DNA of 64,000 nt from Autumnicola lenta (GTDB lineage Bacteria > Bacteroidota > Bacteroidia > Flavobacteriales > Flavobacteriaceae), in the NCBI RefSeq assembly GCF_031846515.1, contig NZ_JAVRHO010000006.1, forward strand, positions 62,001 through 126,000, in the 5' to 3' direction. Shown here one piece after another: positions 35,409 through 44,193 of this stretch (the stretch's first letter is position 1; every line of letters begins with the position of its first letter). The position numbers were made by a program, and so were the translations under genes. Below the pieces are notes generated by a model. It saw only the letters and a program-made list of their open reading frames with translations. It searched no databases and had not been told where the DNA came from.

Positions 35409-36458
35409 ATGGAAAGAAGAAAATTTATTCAGAATATTGGAGCTGCAGGAATGGCAATTCCGCTGAGTTCCTTCAGCACTAGCACGAATTTTTCCATTTC
35501 CGAAGAAATTATACGTCCTAAAGCATTAAAAGAAGGCGATACAATAGGTATTGTAAGCCCGGCAAGTGCCATTTTTGAATCTGAACCTTATGAAATTGCC
35601 CGGGAATCGTTTGAAGCCATGGGATTGAAGGTGAAGTTTGGGAAATTTGCCAAAAACAGGTACGGACATCTCGCAGGAACAGACGAAGAGCGGGCAGGCG
35701 AATTAAACGAAATGTTTGGCGACCCGTCAATAATGGCAATTATCGCCCTTAGAGGCGGTTCCGGCTCGGCAAGGATTCTGGATAAACTGAATTACAATCT
35801 CATCAGGAAAAATCCGAAAATATTTATAGGTTACAGTGATATCACCGCATTACATCTGGCGATTTTTCAGAAAACCGGGCTCGTCACTTTCCACGGTCCG
35901 GTAGCAGTTTCTACCTGGAACAGCTTCAGCACAAATCATTTTAAAAAACTTCTTTTTGAGAAGGAAAAGCTTACACTTCAAAACCCCCAAGACAAAGGAG
36001 ACGAACTTACACAAACAGAAAACCGCATTCGCACCATTCGTCCCGGAAAAGCCAGAGGAAAACTTCTTGGCGGTAATCTTTCAGTCTTAACCGGAATTAT
36101 GGGAACTGAATATTTTCCGAAGGACTGGAAAGATAAGATTCTATATATTGAAGATATTGGTGAGAAAATTTATGCCGTAGATCGTATGATGTCGCAATTG
36201 CGACTTGGCGGAGTGCTGGAAGAAATTAGCGGATTTGTACTGGGCAAATGCAGCGATTGTGAGCCCGGCGGCAGTGGTTTTGGTTCGCTAACACTGGAAG
36301 AAGTTATAAATTCTTATATTGAACCTCTTAATATTCCTGCCTTTAGTGGCGCCATGATTGGCCATATTGATGATAATGTGACCATTCCCAACGGCATAGA
36401 TGCAGAAATTAATGCTGAAGCAGGAACCATTAGCTTACTTAATGCAGCGGTGCGTTAA
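35409..36458 (+). CDS. LD-carboxypeptidase (S66 family) with Tat signal
   Basis: 349 residues from the ATG at 35409; an in-frame ATG at 35376 would add 11 residues. The N-terminus MERRKFIQNIGAAGMAIPLSS is a twin-arginine signal. The enzyme domain starts with RPKALKEGDTIGIVSPAS; the nucleophile Ser lies in ALRGGSGSARIL, and GKLLGGNLSVL and the C-terminal GHIDDN (His) are conserved. It removes the terminal D-Ala from murein tetrapeptides during recycling. The gene sits between dacB and a HerA-like ATPase. Export in folded form by Tat is inference from the signal. Confidence 0.9.
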   Translation: MERRKFIQNIGAAGMAIPLSSFSTSTNFSISEEIIRPKALKEGDTIGIVSPASAIFESEPYEIARESFEAMGLKVKFGKFAKNRYGHLAGTDEERAGELNEMFGDPSIMAIIALRGGSGSARILDKLNYNLIRKNPKIFIGYSDITALHLAIFQKTGLVTFHGPVAVSTWNSFSTNHFKKLLFEKEKLTLQNPQDKGDELTQTENRIRTIRPGKARGKLLGGNLSVLTGIMGTEYFPKDWKDKILYIEDIGEKIYAVDRMMSQLRLGGVLEEISGFVLGKCSDCEPGGSGFGSLTLEEVINSYIEPLNIPAFSGAMIGHIDDNVTIPNGIDAEINAEAGTISLLNAAVR

Positions 36459-36474
36459 TCTGTAAATATTTAAA

Positions 36475-37992
36475 GTGGAGAAAAGACAAAAATTTATTGA
36501 TCATATTTCCTCTGGCTACCAGCCTAAAGGCCCTCACATTTATTTAGGTGCAGTGATGTATAACGGAGAAACTATTCCCGAAGCCGCTGTAAAGGTTCCG
36601 CTGAAAATGATGAACCGGCACGGACTAATCGCCGGTGCCACGGGAACGGGAAAATCTAAAACGCTACAAATTCTTGCCGAAAATCTTTCGGAAAAAGGAG
36701 TTCCGGTGCTTTTGATGGATGTGAAAGGTGACCTGAGCGGAATTGCAAAACCTTCTAATGGAGAAACTTTTCTATATAAAAGACACGAGAAAATAGGATT
36801 TCCATTTAAAACTAAAGCTGCCCCTGTTGAGCTTTTAACTATTTCTGAACAAAAGGGAGTACGATTAAGAGCTACCGTGAGTGAATTTGGCCCCGTTTTG
36901 CTTTCCAGAATTCTCGACGTGACCTCAACCCAGGCGGGAATAATTGCTATTATCTTTAAATACTGTGATGATAATCACCTTCCGCTTCTGGATCTTAAAG
37001 ATTTAAAAAAGGTATTGCAATACGCCACAGATGAAGGTCGTGAAGAGATAGAAAAAGAATACGGCAGAATTTCTTCAGCATCTACAGGAGCTATTCTTAG
37101 AAAGATTGTGAGCCTTGAACAGCAGGGAGCAGAGCTTTTTTTTGGCGAACGTTCTTTTGATGTAAAAGATCTTACCCGAAAAGATGAAAATGGACAGGGC
37201 TTTGTAAATATTTTCAGGCTTACCGATATCCAGGATAAACCTGCACTTTTTTCCACTTTTATGCTGAGTCTGCTCGCTGAAATCTATACTACTTTTCCGG
37301 AAAAAGGTGACAGCGAAAAGCCAGAACTGGTCATGTTTATAGACGAAGCACATCTTATTTTTGACCAGGCTTCCAAAGCACTTCTCAGCCAGATAGAAAG
37401 CATCATAAAACTCATTCGCTCTAAAGGCGTCGGAATTTATTTTGTCACGCAGAACCCCACAGACGTTCCTTCCGAAGTACTTGGACAGTTAGGGCTTAAA
37501 ATTCAGCATGCTTTACGAGCCTTTACTGCCAAAGACCGGAAAGCAATAAAATTAACTGCAGAAAATTATCCGATTTCTGAATTTTACGATACAAAAAACG
37601 AAATAACTACGTTAGGTACAGGAGAAGCGTTAGTTTCGGCATTAGATGAAAAGGGACGCCCCGGGCCGCTGGCAGCTACCATGCTTAGAGCGCCGATGAG
37701 CAGGATGGATATTTTAACGGGACAGGAACTGGATGAAATAATCGACCATTCTAAACTCGCTGAGAAATATAATAAGGAAATTGACCGGGAGAGCGCTTAT
37801 GAAATCCTTTCTGAAAAAATTAATGAAGCTGAAGAGGAGCAGGCAAAGGAGAAAGCAAAATCTGAAAGGAAAACCGTGACAAAATCAAGTTCACGGAAAC
37901 ATACAACTACTGAAGGAGCTATTATTAAAGTATTAACCAGCGCAACATTTATAAGAGGAGTTATGGGTGTATTAAATAAGCTTATAAAATAA
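36475..37992 (+). CDS. HerA-like ATPase (DUF853 helicase-like family)
   Basis: 505 residues starting with GTG, 16 bp after the previous stop. Walker A is AGATGTGKSKTLQ near residue 53, the aspartate DVKGDLSG follows, Walker B is VMFIDEAHLIFD near residue 286, and a TQNPTDVP sensor segment follows near 323. Family members form hexameric FtsK/HerA-type pumps; their role in bacteria is poorly defined. A charged helical tail (residues 435-475) is rich in Glu and Lys. No nuclease (NurA) or other defence partner is next to it; the neighbours are murein peptidases and a lipoprotein gene. Confidence 0.88.
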   Translation: MEKRQKFIDHISSGYQPKGPHIYLGAVMYNGETIPEAAVKVPLKMMNRHGLIAGATGTGKSKTLQILAENLSEKGVPVLLMDVKGDLSGIAKPSNGETFLYKRHEKIGFPFKTKAAPVELLTISEQKGVRLRATVSEFGPVLLSRILDVTSTQAGIIAIIFKYCDDNHLPLLDLKDLKKVLQYATDEGREEIEKEYGRISSASTGAILRKIVSLEQQGAELFFGERSFDVKDLTRKDENGQGFVNIFRLTDIQDKPALFSTFMLSLLAEIYTTFPEKGDSEKPELVMFIDEAHLIFDQASKALLSQIESIIKLIRSKGVGIYFVTQNPTDVPSEVLGQLGLKIQHALRAFTAKDRKAIKLTAENYPISEFYDTKNEITTLGTGEALVSALDEKGRPGPLAATMLRAPMSRMDILTGQELDEIIDHSKLAEKYNKEIDRESAYEILSEKINEAEEEQAKEKAKSERKTVTKSSSRKHTTTEGAIIKVLTSATFIRGVMGVLNKLIK

Positions 37993-38004
37993 CCTGACCG
38001 GAAT

Positions 38005-38559
38005 ATGAAAAACAACCTTTTACTATTACTACTAAGTCTTCTCCTGTTTTCCTGCAACAACGATGAAGATAATCCTTACCTGATCACTCCAACTCAGGTG
38101 GGAAAAATTAAAAAAGAGACCAGGATCAATCAATTGGATTCAATCTTCGCAGAGGATTCAATAATAAAACGCACGAGTGGCATTGATCAATTTAGAGCTA
38201 CAAATGAGATACGGATTTATGAAAAGGGCGGTAAGCCATATATGTACCTCGAGCCCCTCCAGGAATTCGATTCTACAAGCACTATTGGCCATATAAGGAT
38301 AATGGATGCCAGATATGAAACCAAAGAAGGTTTAAACATCAACAGTACTTTTAAAGATATTGTCAAAAATTACAACATTTCGAGAATAGAGAATACGCTT
38401 AATGCTGCCGTTGTTTTTCTTGATGATATAAATGCTTATATCACCATAGACAAAAAGGAACTTCCGTCTAATCTTAGGTATGATACCGATACAAGGATAC
38501 GAGCTTCACAAATACCTGACGAATCCAAGATCAAATATCTTATGATCTACTGGAATTAA
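38005..38559 (+). CDS. predicted lipoprotein of unknown function
   Basis: 184 residues. A signal peptide of Leu repeats ends in the lipobox LFSC, with the lipidated Cys at residue 17, followed by an acidic tether (NNDEDN). The rest is a mixed alpha/beta domain with no motif I recognise. The fragment GLNINSTFKDIVKNYNISRIENTLNAAVVFLDDINAYITIDK reads like a small ligand-binding or inhibitor fold, but that is a guess. It begins 12 bp after the HerA-like gene and ends at a very strong palindromic terminator. Confidence 0.72.
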   Translation: MKNNLLLLLLSLLLFSCNNDEDNPYLITPTQVGKIKKETRINQLDSIFAEDSIIKRTSGIDQFRATNEIRIYEKGGKPYMYLEPLQEFDSTSTIGHIRIMDARYETKEGLNINSTFKDIVKNYNISRIENTLNAAVVFLDDINAYITIDKKELPSNLRYDTDTRIRASQIPDESKIKYLMIYWN

Positions 38560-38580
38560 TTGATTATACAATTCTCTAGA

Positions 38581-38620
38581 AATAAAAAAAGGTTCCGGAA
38601 TTCCGGAACCTTTTTTTATT
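38581..38620. terminator. 40-nt perfect palindrome, bidirectional terminator
   Basis: The centre is GGTTCCGGAATTCCGGAACC, flanked by A7 and T7, and the two halves are exactly complementary over the full 40 nt. It lies between the convergent lipoprotein gene and ftsZ and can act on both. Confidence 0.9.
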
Positions 38621-38633
38621 CAGTCTCTATTAA

Positions 38634-40613
38634 TTAATCTACATTATCATGTAGAAAGGAATTATTTCTTCTAAACTGCAAGTCGTCGTTATCATCCTTT
38701 CCCAGGCTTGTCCTTGAAAGTTTGCTCTCTCCAGGCTTCCTGTCGTCCAGATCCACACCCTGTCTTTTGTAGGCTGGCTGCTTTTCTATCTCATCAATCT
38801 GAGCGGCATTACTCCTGAATTTATAATTAAACTCTTTCATTTTAGCCCGTCGCTCTGCAGCACGTTCAATAAGCATTTCAGAAATTGGGCTGTTAAACGG
38901 ATCTTCTTCCTCTCCAGAACCCTGTTTCTTTTCCGGTGCCGGAGCTACCGTCTTCTTTTCAAAAGCGATAGTTTCATCTTTTGGCTCTTCCTTTTTTGCA
39001 GGTTTGGAATTTTCGAGTTTTTGCTCAAATTCCATGTAGTCATCCAGACTGTACCTCTTAACCCCCTGCGCAGAATTTTCTGTTACCGGAATTATTTCTA
39101 CCGGCTCATTAACCTCAATATTCCTGGCTTTGTATGAAGTGTTTTCCTCTTCTTTCTGTTTTTCTTCCTGTTTTTTATTCTGCGGATTTACCGAAGTGGA
39201 CTCTTTTTTTTCACTTTCTTCGTTTAGAGGAAAATCAAAAGTAAACATGATCTGATCGTCATTGGCCTCTTCCGGCTCATTAACTTCCACTTCAAAATTA
39301 CTTTCTTCAGAAGTATCATTAATAATAAATTCTTCAGGATCAATTTCCTCATAATCCACATCCATATTCCTTGCTGAAGGTGGTGTGTATAGATTATCAT
39401 CTTTCTTAGTAGAAATATTTCCTACTTCATCTACTTCTTCCAGTGCATCATCCAGGGTGTGAACAATTTTGTTCTCCTTCGGCTCCTCTTCAGTTTCTTC
39501 TGCTGTATTTTCTTCAAGAGATGAAGAATAGTAACCACCCTTTTTCGGCATTAATTCATGTTCGGCCTTCTGCTCATCTTCTAAGGTATGAATGATCTTC
39601 TTGGTTTCGGTATTTACGATATCATCCTGCTGCTCTACATTAAAACCCGTGGCGATAATTGTTACTGCAATAGCATCATCCAAAGTATCATCTTCACCAA
39701 CCCCCATAATAATGTTTGCACTATGACCGGCTTCTGCCTGGATGTGGTCGTTAATTTCACCAATTTCGTCTATGGTAATTTCTTCGGCACCAGAAACAAT
39801 TAGCAGTAATACGTTTTGAGCACCAGTAATTTTATTGTCATTCAACAATGGAGAATCCAAGGCTTTACGAATTGCATCGTTCGCCCTGTCGGCCCCAGAT
39901 GCGCTTGCAGAACCCATTATAGCAGTACCACTATTGCTCAATACAGTCTTGGCATCGCGCAAGTCAATATTCTGAGTATAGTGATGAGTAATAACTTCAG
40001 CAATACCCCTGGAGGCTGTTGCCAGAACTTCGTCGGCTTTGGAGAAACCGGCTTTAAAACCGAGGTTTCCGTATACCTCGCGAAGCTTGTTATTGTTAAT
40101 CACGATAAGTGAATCTACATGAGAACGCAATTTTTCTACTCCCAGCTGAGCTTGTTCATTTCGCATTTTTCCTTCAAACTGAAAAGGAATGGTACATATA
40201 CCCACTGTTAAAATACCCATTTCTTTAGCCTGTTTGGCTATTACGGGAGCGGCACCTGTACCGGTTCCACCGCCCATCCCGGCAGTGATAAACACCATCT
40301 TGGTATTTACATCGAGCATCTGCTTAATCTCGTCAAAACTCTCTACTGCAGCCTGCTCACCCACACTGGGATTTGCACCTGCACCAAGCCCTTCGGTAAG
40401 GCTAACCCCCAGTTGGATTTTATTGGGAACGGAACTGTTATCCAACGCCTGCGCATCGGTATTACAGATCACAAAATCTACTCCTTTTATTCCTAACTGA
40501 AACATATGGTTAATGGCATTGCTACCACCACCTCCTACGCCAATCACTTTTATGACGTTTGATTGATTTTTCGGTAAATCGAATGAAATGTCTCCAAATT
40601 CTGTACTGCTCAT
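38634..40613 (-). CDS. ftsZ: cell division protein FtsZ with long C-terminal extension
   Basis: 659 residues against about 380-400 in most bacteria. The tubulin-like GTPase core (about residues 15-320) holds VGGGGSNAINHM, the GTP signature GGGTGTGAAPVIA near residue 103, and the T7 loop SFDEIKQML-type region. The last 330 or so residues are a Glu/Asp/Lys-rich linker with few hydrophobic residues, ending in a short conserved-looking tip (LQFRRNNSFLHDNVD). Long FtsZ tails occur in flavobacteria. Last gene of the dcw cluster, 29 bp after ftsA, before a palindromic terminator. Confidence 0.97.
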   Translation of the reverse strand: MSSTEFGDISFDLPKNQSNVIKVIGVGGGGSNAINHMFQLGIKGVDFVICNTDAQALDNSSVPNKIQLGVSLTEGLGAGANPSVGEQAAVESFDEIKQMLDVNTKMVFITAGMGGGTGTGAAPVIAKQAKEMGILTVGICTIPFQFEGKMRNEQAQLGVEKLRSHVDSLIVINNNKLREVYGNLGFKAGFSKADEVLATASRGIAEVITHHYTQNIDLRDAKTVLSNSGTAIMGSASASGADRANDAIRKALDSPLLNDNKITGAQNVLLLIVSGAEEITIDEIGEINDHIQAEAGHSANIIMGVGEDDTLDDAIAVTIIATGFNVEQQDDIVNTETKKIIHTLEDEQKAEHELMPKKGGYYSSSLEENTAEETEEEPKENKIVHTLDDALEEVDEVGNISTKKDDNLYTPPSARNMDVDYEEIDPEEFIINDTSEESNFEVEVNEPEEANDDQIMFTFDFPLNEESEKKESTSVNPQNKKQEEKQKEEENTSYKARNIEVNEPVEIIPVTENSAQGVKRYSLDDYMEFEQKLENSKPAKKEEPKDETIAFEKKTVAPAPEKKQGSGEEEDPFNSPISEMLIERAAERRAKMKEFNYKFRSNAAQIDEIEKQPAYKRQGVDLDDRKPGESKLSRTSLGKDDNDDLQFRRNNSFLHDNVD

Positions 40614-40642
40614 AAATTCAATTTTACTGGTTGTATGTTGTA

Positions 40643-41998
40643 TTACTCTGCGTTATCTAAAAAATCTTTAAACTTCTCTGCCCATTTGTCAAAAATGCTT
40701 TTCCTGGGCTCTTTTCGTTGTGAATCTGAACTTTCCTGCGAGAAAGATTCATCTTCAGGATCATCAGAGATTTCCTCCCCTACTTCATGCGCGTCATCTT
40801 CTTTTTTAAGAACAACCTCTTCCTGAAAACGGCTTTTGCTGTGTTCCAGGCTGTTCATTACCAATCCAACGGCGGTTGCGTACACCGGACTAGTGGTTTC
40901 AGAATCGTTGGTACCGGCAAGATGCTCGTTTGGATAACCAATCCTGGTATCCATTCCGGTAATATATTCTGCCAACTGCTTAAGATGTTTTAACTGTGCG
41001 CCACCGCCTGTTAATACCATCCCGGCAATCAGTTTTTTCTTCTGCTCCTCGTGGCCGTAATTTTTAATTTCCAGGTAGACCTGTTCAATAATTTCCACCA
41101 CTCTGGCATGGATAATTTTTGAAAGGTTTTTAAGGGTAATTTCCTTGGGTTCCCTTCCGCGTAATCCGGGAATAGAAACAATTTCATTATCCTTATTTTC
41201 TCCCGGCCATGCAGAACCAAACTTGATCTTAAGCAGCTCTGCCTGCTTTTCAATGATCGAGCAGCCTTCTTTAATATCTTCAGTAATCACATTTCCGCCG
41301 AAAGGAATTACAGCCGTATGCCTGATGATCCCATCCTTGAAAATTGCCAAATCTGTGGTACCGCCACCTATATCGATTAAAGCCACTCCGGCTTCTTTCT
41401 CTTCCTGACTTAATACAGCGTTTGCTGAAGCCAATGGCTCCAGGGTTACTGCAGAAAGTTCAAGGCCCGCGCTTTTTACACATCTTCCAATATTTCTAAT
41501 GGAAGAAACCTGGCCTACCACCACGTGAAAATTGGCTTCCAGGCGGCCACCGTACATCCCGATAGGTTCTTTAATTTCTGCCTGGCCATCTACTTTAAAT
41601 TCCTGCGGAAGCACATGAATAATCTCCTCTCCCGGCAGCATTACCAGTTTATGAACCTGGTTGCAAAGGGTATGAATATCCTCTGCGTCTATAACCTCAT
41701 CTGGATTTGGCCTCGTGATATAATCGCTGTGTTGTAAACTTCTTATATGTTGCCCGGCAATCCCCACCACAACATCTTCAATTTTTAATCCTGAATCTGC
41801 TTCAGCTTCCTGAATAGCCTGCTGGATAGACTGGATCGTTTGGGTAATATTATTTACCACTCCACGATGCACACCAAGACTTTTGGACTTCCCGATCCCG
41901 ACAATTTCCACTTTGCCGTACTCGTTTTTACGCCCAATCATGGCTACAATCTTGGTAGTCCCTATGTCTAATCCTACTGCTATCTCCTTCTGTTCCAT
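40643..41998 (-). CDS. ftsA: cell division protein FtsA
   Basis: 451 residues, an actin-fold ATPase that links FtsZ to the membrane and recruits the divisome. It shows GLDIGTTKIVAMIG at residues 9-22, VALIDIGGGTTDLAIF near residue 202 (phosphate 2), and MVLTGGGAQLKHL near 329 (adenosine motif). The C-terminus has an acidic stretch followed by an amphipathic end (KSIFDKWAEKFKDFLDNAE) that fits the membrane-targeting helix. It starts 3 bp after ftsQ. Confidence 0.96.
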   Translation of the reverse strand: MEQKEIAVGLDIGTTKIVAMIGRKNEYGKVEIVGIGKSKSLGVHRGVVNNITQTIQSIQQAIQEAEADSGLKIEDVVVGIAGQHIRSLQHSDYITRPNPDEVIDAEDIHTLCNQVHKLVMLPGEEIIHVLPQEFKVDGQAEIKEPIGMYGGRLEANFHVVVGQVSSIRNIGRCVKSAGLELSAVTLEPLASANAVLSQEEKEAGVALIDIGGGTTDLAIFKDGIIRHTAVIPFGGNVITEDIKEGCSIIEKQAELLKIKFGSAWPGENKDNEIVSIPGLRGREPKEITLKNLSKIIHARVVEIIEQVYLEIKNYGHEEQKKKLIAGMVLTGGGAQLKHLKQLAEYITGMDTRIGYPNEHLAGTNDSETTSPVYATAVGLVMNSLEHSKSRFQEEVVLKKEDDAHEVGEEISDDPEDESFSQESSDSQRKEPRKSIFDKWAEKFKDFLDNAE

Positions 41999-42001
41999 AA
42001 A

Positions 42002-42718
42002 TTATTTTTTCGTGCAAACAACCTGATTACCAAATTGCAAGTTCACTTTTCTGTAGGTATTTAACTTATCGTCCTTAAGAGCCTTTTTGTAAAAAGCTTT
42101 AAAATTGTTGAACTTTAATTCTATGTTTTCTGCCTTACCGAAATACACCAGGAAATCTATTTTTCTCATTTCCAGTTCAAATTTTCCTGTGCTCAGGCGG
42201 TTAATTCCTGTTATATGTTGGGTTAAAAATTCATCATTCTTTATATAATCCAAAAGCGAATAAGCCTCTGCCACATTACCCCCGTCAAAGCCAAACATCA
42301 ATGGCACACGAGCTGAATAATAAGGTGAAAGCGGCATTAACTCTCCATTTTTGTCCAGGTAAAAAGAAGAATTCCCCACAACCCTTCCAATAGGTTTACG
42401 CTGCCTGATCTCTGCCTGAAGTTTGCCATCCAGCGTCAAAAAAACTTCAGCGTTTTCTATCATGTCGTGGTTATTTAAGAGTGTTTCTACCCTATTCAAA
42501 TCTAAAGTTTCTTTATCCATGTTTAGAGCGGCCACTTTATTTTGTATTAACAATTTATTAACCGCTTCCTCAGTCACATACAGATTTTCATCGTCTGTAA
42601 ATCGCACTGCTACTTCACTGACTTTACGCGATTTCTGCCTCTTTTCAGCAAAACCGAAAAGGAACACGACAAGAGCGATTAGTAAAATTGCTTTTATATA
42701 TCCTGAAACAGTTCTCAT
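42002..42718 (-). CDS. ftsQ: cell division protein FtsQ
   Basis: 238 residues with one N-terminal membrane helix (IKAILLIALVVFLFGF, residues 8-23), a basic stretch, and a periplasmic POTRA-like region with V(F)LTLDGKLQAEIRQRKPIGRV near residue 100. FtsQ is a bitopic divisome protein bridging FtsA/Z and the septal synthase. Sequence is poorly conserved across phyla, so the call rests partly on the position between murC and ftsA. The start overlaps the murC stop by 4 nt. Confidence 0.9.
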   Translation of the reverse strand: MRTVSGYIKAILLIALVVFLFGFAEKRQKSRKVSEVAVRFTDDENLYVTEEAVNKLLIQNKVAALNMDKETLDLNRVETLLNNHDMIENAEVFLTLDGKLQAEIRQRKPIGRVVGNSSFYLDKNGELMPLSPYYSARVPLMFGFDGGNVAEAYSLLDYIKNDEFLTQHITGINRLSTGKFELEMRKIDFLVYFGKAENIELKFNNFKAFYKKALKDDKLNTYRKVNLQFGNQVVCTKK

Positions 42719-44061
42719 TGCAACGCCAATTTTACTTTTTCTACTTCCTCTCCAATGTCTCCTGCCCCCATCATAACTACCACTTCAGCGTTTGCACCTT
42801 TTATTTTTTCTGAAAGATCTTCCTTCTGAACAAGTTCCTTATTCTGATTATCAATTTTGTCCAGAAGCCATGCTGAAGTAACTCCTTTAACCGGAAGTTC
42901 CCGAGCCGGATAAATATCCAGTAACATCACCTGATCGAATTTGCTGAGGCTTTCAGCAAAATCATCTACAAAGTCTTTTGTTCTGCTAAATAAATGTGGC
43001 TGAAAAACCGCCAGAACTTTTTTCCCTGCATGCATTTCCCGAACAGCCTGATATACCGCCGAAATTTCTGCAGGATGATGTGCATAATCATCTATAAGAA
43101 CAAAATTTTCAGATTTAATTTTATAGGAAAATCTACGTTTTACTCCTTTAAAACTATATAGAGCCCCGGCAAGCTGATTCGTGGGGGAACCATATTCTAT
43201 CGCCATGGCCAGGGCTGTTATAGCATTTAGCAAATTGTGTTTGCCGGGTAAATAAAACTGTAAATTTTTTATAGTCTCTTTCGGAGTTTTTAAATCAAAA
43301 TTATAAGCTCCGTTTTCTATTTTTATATTAATTGCTGAAAAATGGGCATTATCATCAATTCCAATTGTTGCGCCTTCCAGTGACAGCCCATTCCGCACAA
43401 ATAACCTGCCATTAGCAGGAATCAGTGCAGCAAATTTTTTAAAGGTGGCCTGTAATTGCTCATTTTCGCCATAGATATCCAGGTGATCTGCATCCATAGA
43501 GGTAATTGCAGCAATATTTGGCGATAATTGTAAAAATGAACGGTCGAATTCGTCTGCTTCAGCAACTATTACCTCGTCGCCCTGCATAATGAGGTTACTT
43601 TGGATATCTTCGCTAATTCCGCCCAGAAAAGCCGTCACTTTTGCGCCGGTTTCCTTCAAAATATGCGCTAATATGGCTGTTGTAGTCGTTTTTCCATGCG
43701 TACCCGCAACGGCAAGCGTGAATTTCTTCTGTGTGACCATTCCCAATACCACCGCGCGCTTTTTGAGGTTATAATTATTGGCTTTAAAGTAGTTGAACTG
43801 CTCGTGGCCTGTGGGAATCGCCGGAGTATAAACCACTAGCGAATTTTTATCTGATATGATGGCATCCGGAATCTGCCCAATATCGTCCTTAAAGATAACC
43901 ACGATCCCTTCTTCCTCCAGCTTTTTTGTAAGCGGACTAGGAGTTTTATCGTACCCGGAAACGTTCTTCCCTTTTGCGTTAAAATACCGCGCAAGGGCAC
44001 TCATCCCAATCCCACCGATCCCGATAAAGTAAAAGTTTTGTATGTTATTTATATCGTTCAA
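42715..44061 (-). CDS. murC: UDP-N-acetylmuramate--L-alanine ligase
   Basis: 448 residues (EC 6.3.2.8). It adds L-Ala to UDP-MurNAc in the cytoplasm. FIGIGGIGMSALARYF at residues 12-27 binds the UDP part; the ATP loop AGTHGKTTTTAIL is near residue 118; LIDDYAHHPAEI near 322 is characteristic of MurC. The frame opens with TTG and has no ATG before the conserved start, so TTG is the likely initiator. It overlaps ftsQ by 4 nt and is preceded by a 132-bp gap holding two palindromes. Confidence 0.96.
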   Translation of the reverse strand: MNDINNIQNFYFIGIGGIGMSALARYFNAKGKNVSGYDKTPSPLTKKLEEEGIVVIFKDDIGQIPDAIISDKNSLVVYTPAIPTGHEQFNYFKANNYNLKKRAVVLGMVTQKKFTLAVAGTHGKTTTTAILAHILKETGAKVTAFLGGISEDIQSNLIMQGDEVIVAEADEFDRSFLQLSPNIAAITSMDADHLDIYGENEQLQATFKKFAALIPANGRLFVRNGLSLEGATIGIDDNAHFSAINIKIENGAYNFDLKTPKETIKNLQFYLPGKHNLLNAITALAMAIEYGSPTNQLAGALYSFKGVKRRFSYKIKSENFVLIDDYAHHPAEISAVYQAVREMHAGKKVLAVFQPHLFSRTKDFVDDFAESLSKFDQVMLLDIYPARELPVKGVTSAWLLDKIDNQNKELVQKEDLSEKIKGANAEVVVMMGAGDIGEEVEKVKLALQ

Positions 44062-44101
44062 ATTTCGTTATTTCCTATTCTCTATTTTTTATTTCTTCAT
44101 A

Positions 44102-44127
44102 CCTACAAGGTTTAAAAACCTTGCAGG
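44102..44127. repeat. REP-like palindrome, unit A (murG-murC gap)
   Basis: CCTACAAGGTTT (44102-44113) and AAACCTTGCAGG (44116-44127) form a 12-bp stem with one mismatch and a 2-nt loop. The design CCTnnnAGGTTT...AAACCTnnnAGG matches units B and C. Confidence 0.75.
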
Positions 44128-44157
44128 ATTTCTGGCTTAGACCTTATAAGTTCTTGT

Positions 44158-44190
44158 AGACCTCACAGGTTTTAAAAACCTGTGAGGTCT
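44158..44190. repeat. REP-like palindrome, unit B (murG-murC gap)
   Basis: A perfect 16-bp inverted repeat around a single central A, built on AGACCTCACAGGTTTT. It starts 4 bp from the murG stop. No T-run follows in the direction of transcription, and the operon continues through it. Confidence 0.85.
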
Positions 44191-44193
44191 GTG

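Noticed and set aside
44158..44190. Palindrome B as a terminator of murG
   Set aside because: No T-run follows on the minus strand, and murC, ftsQ, ftsA and ftsZ continue the operon with no clear new promoter seen.
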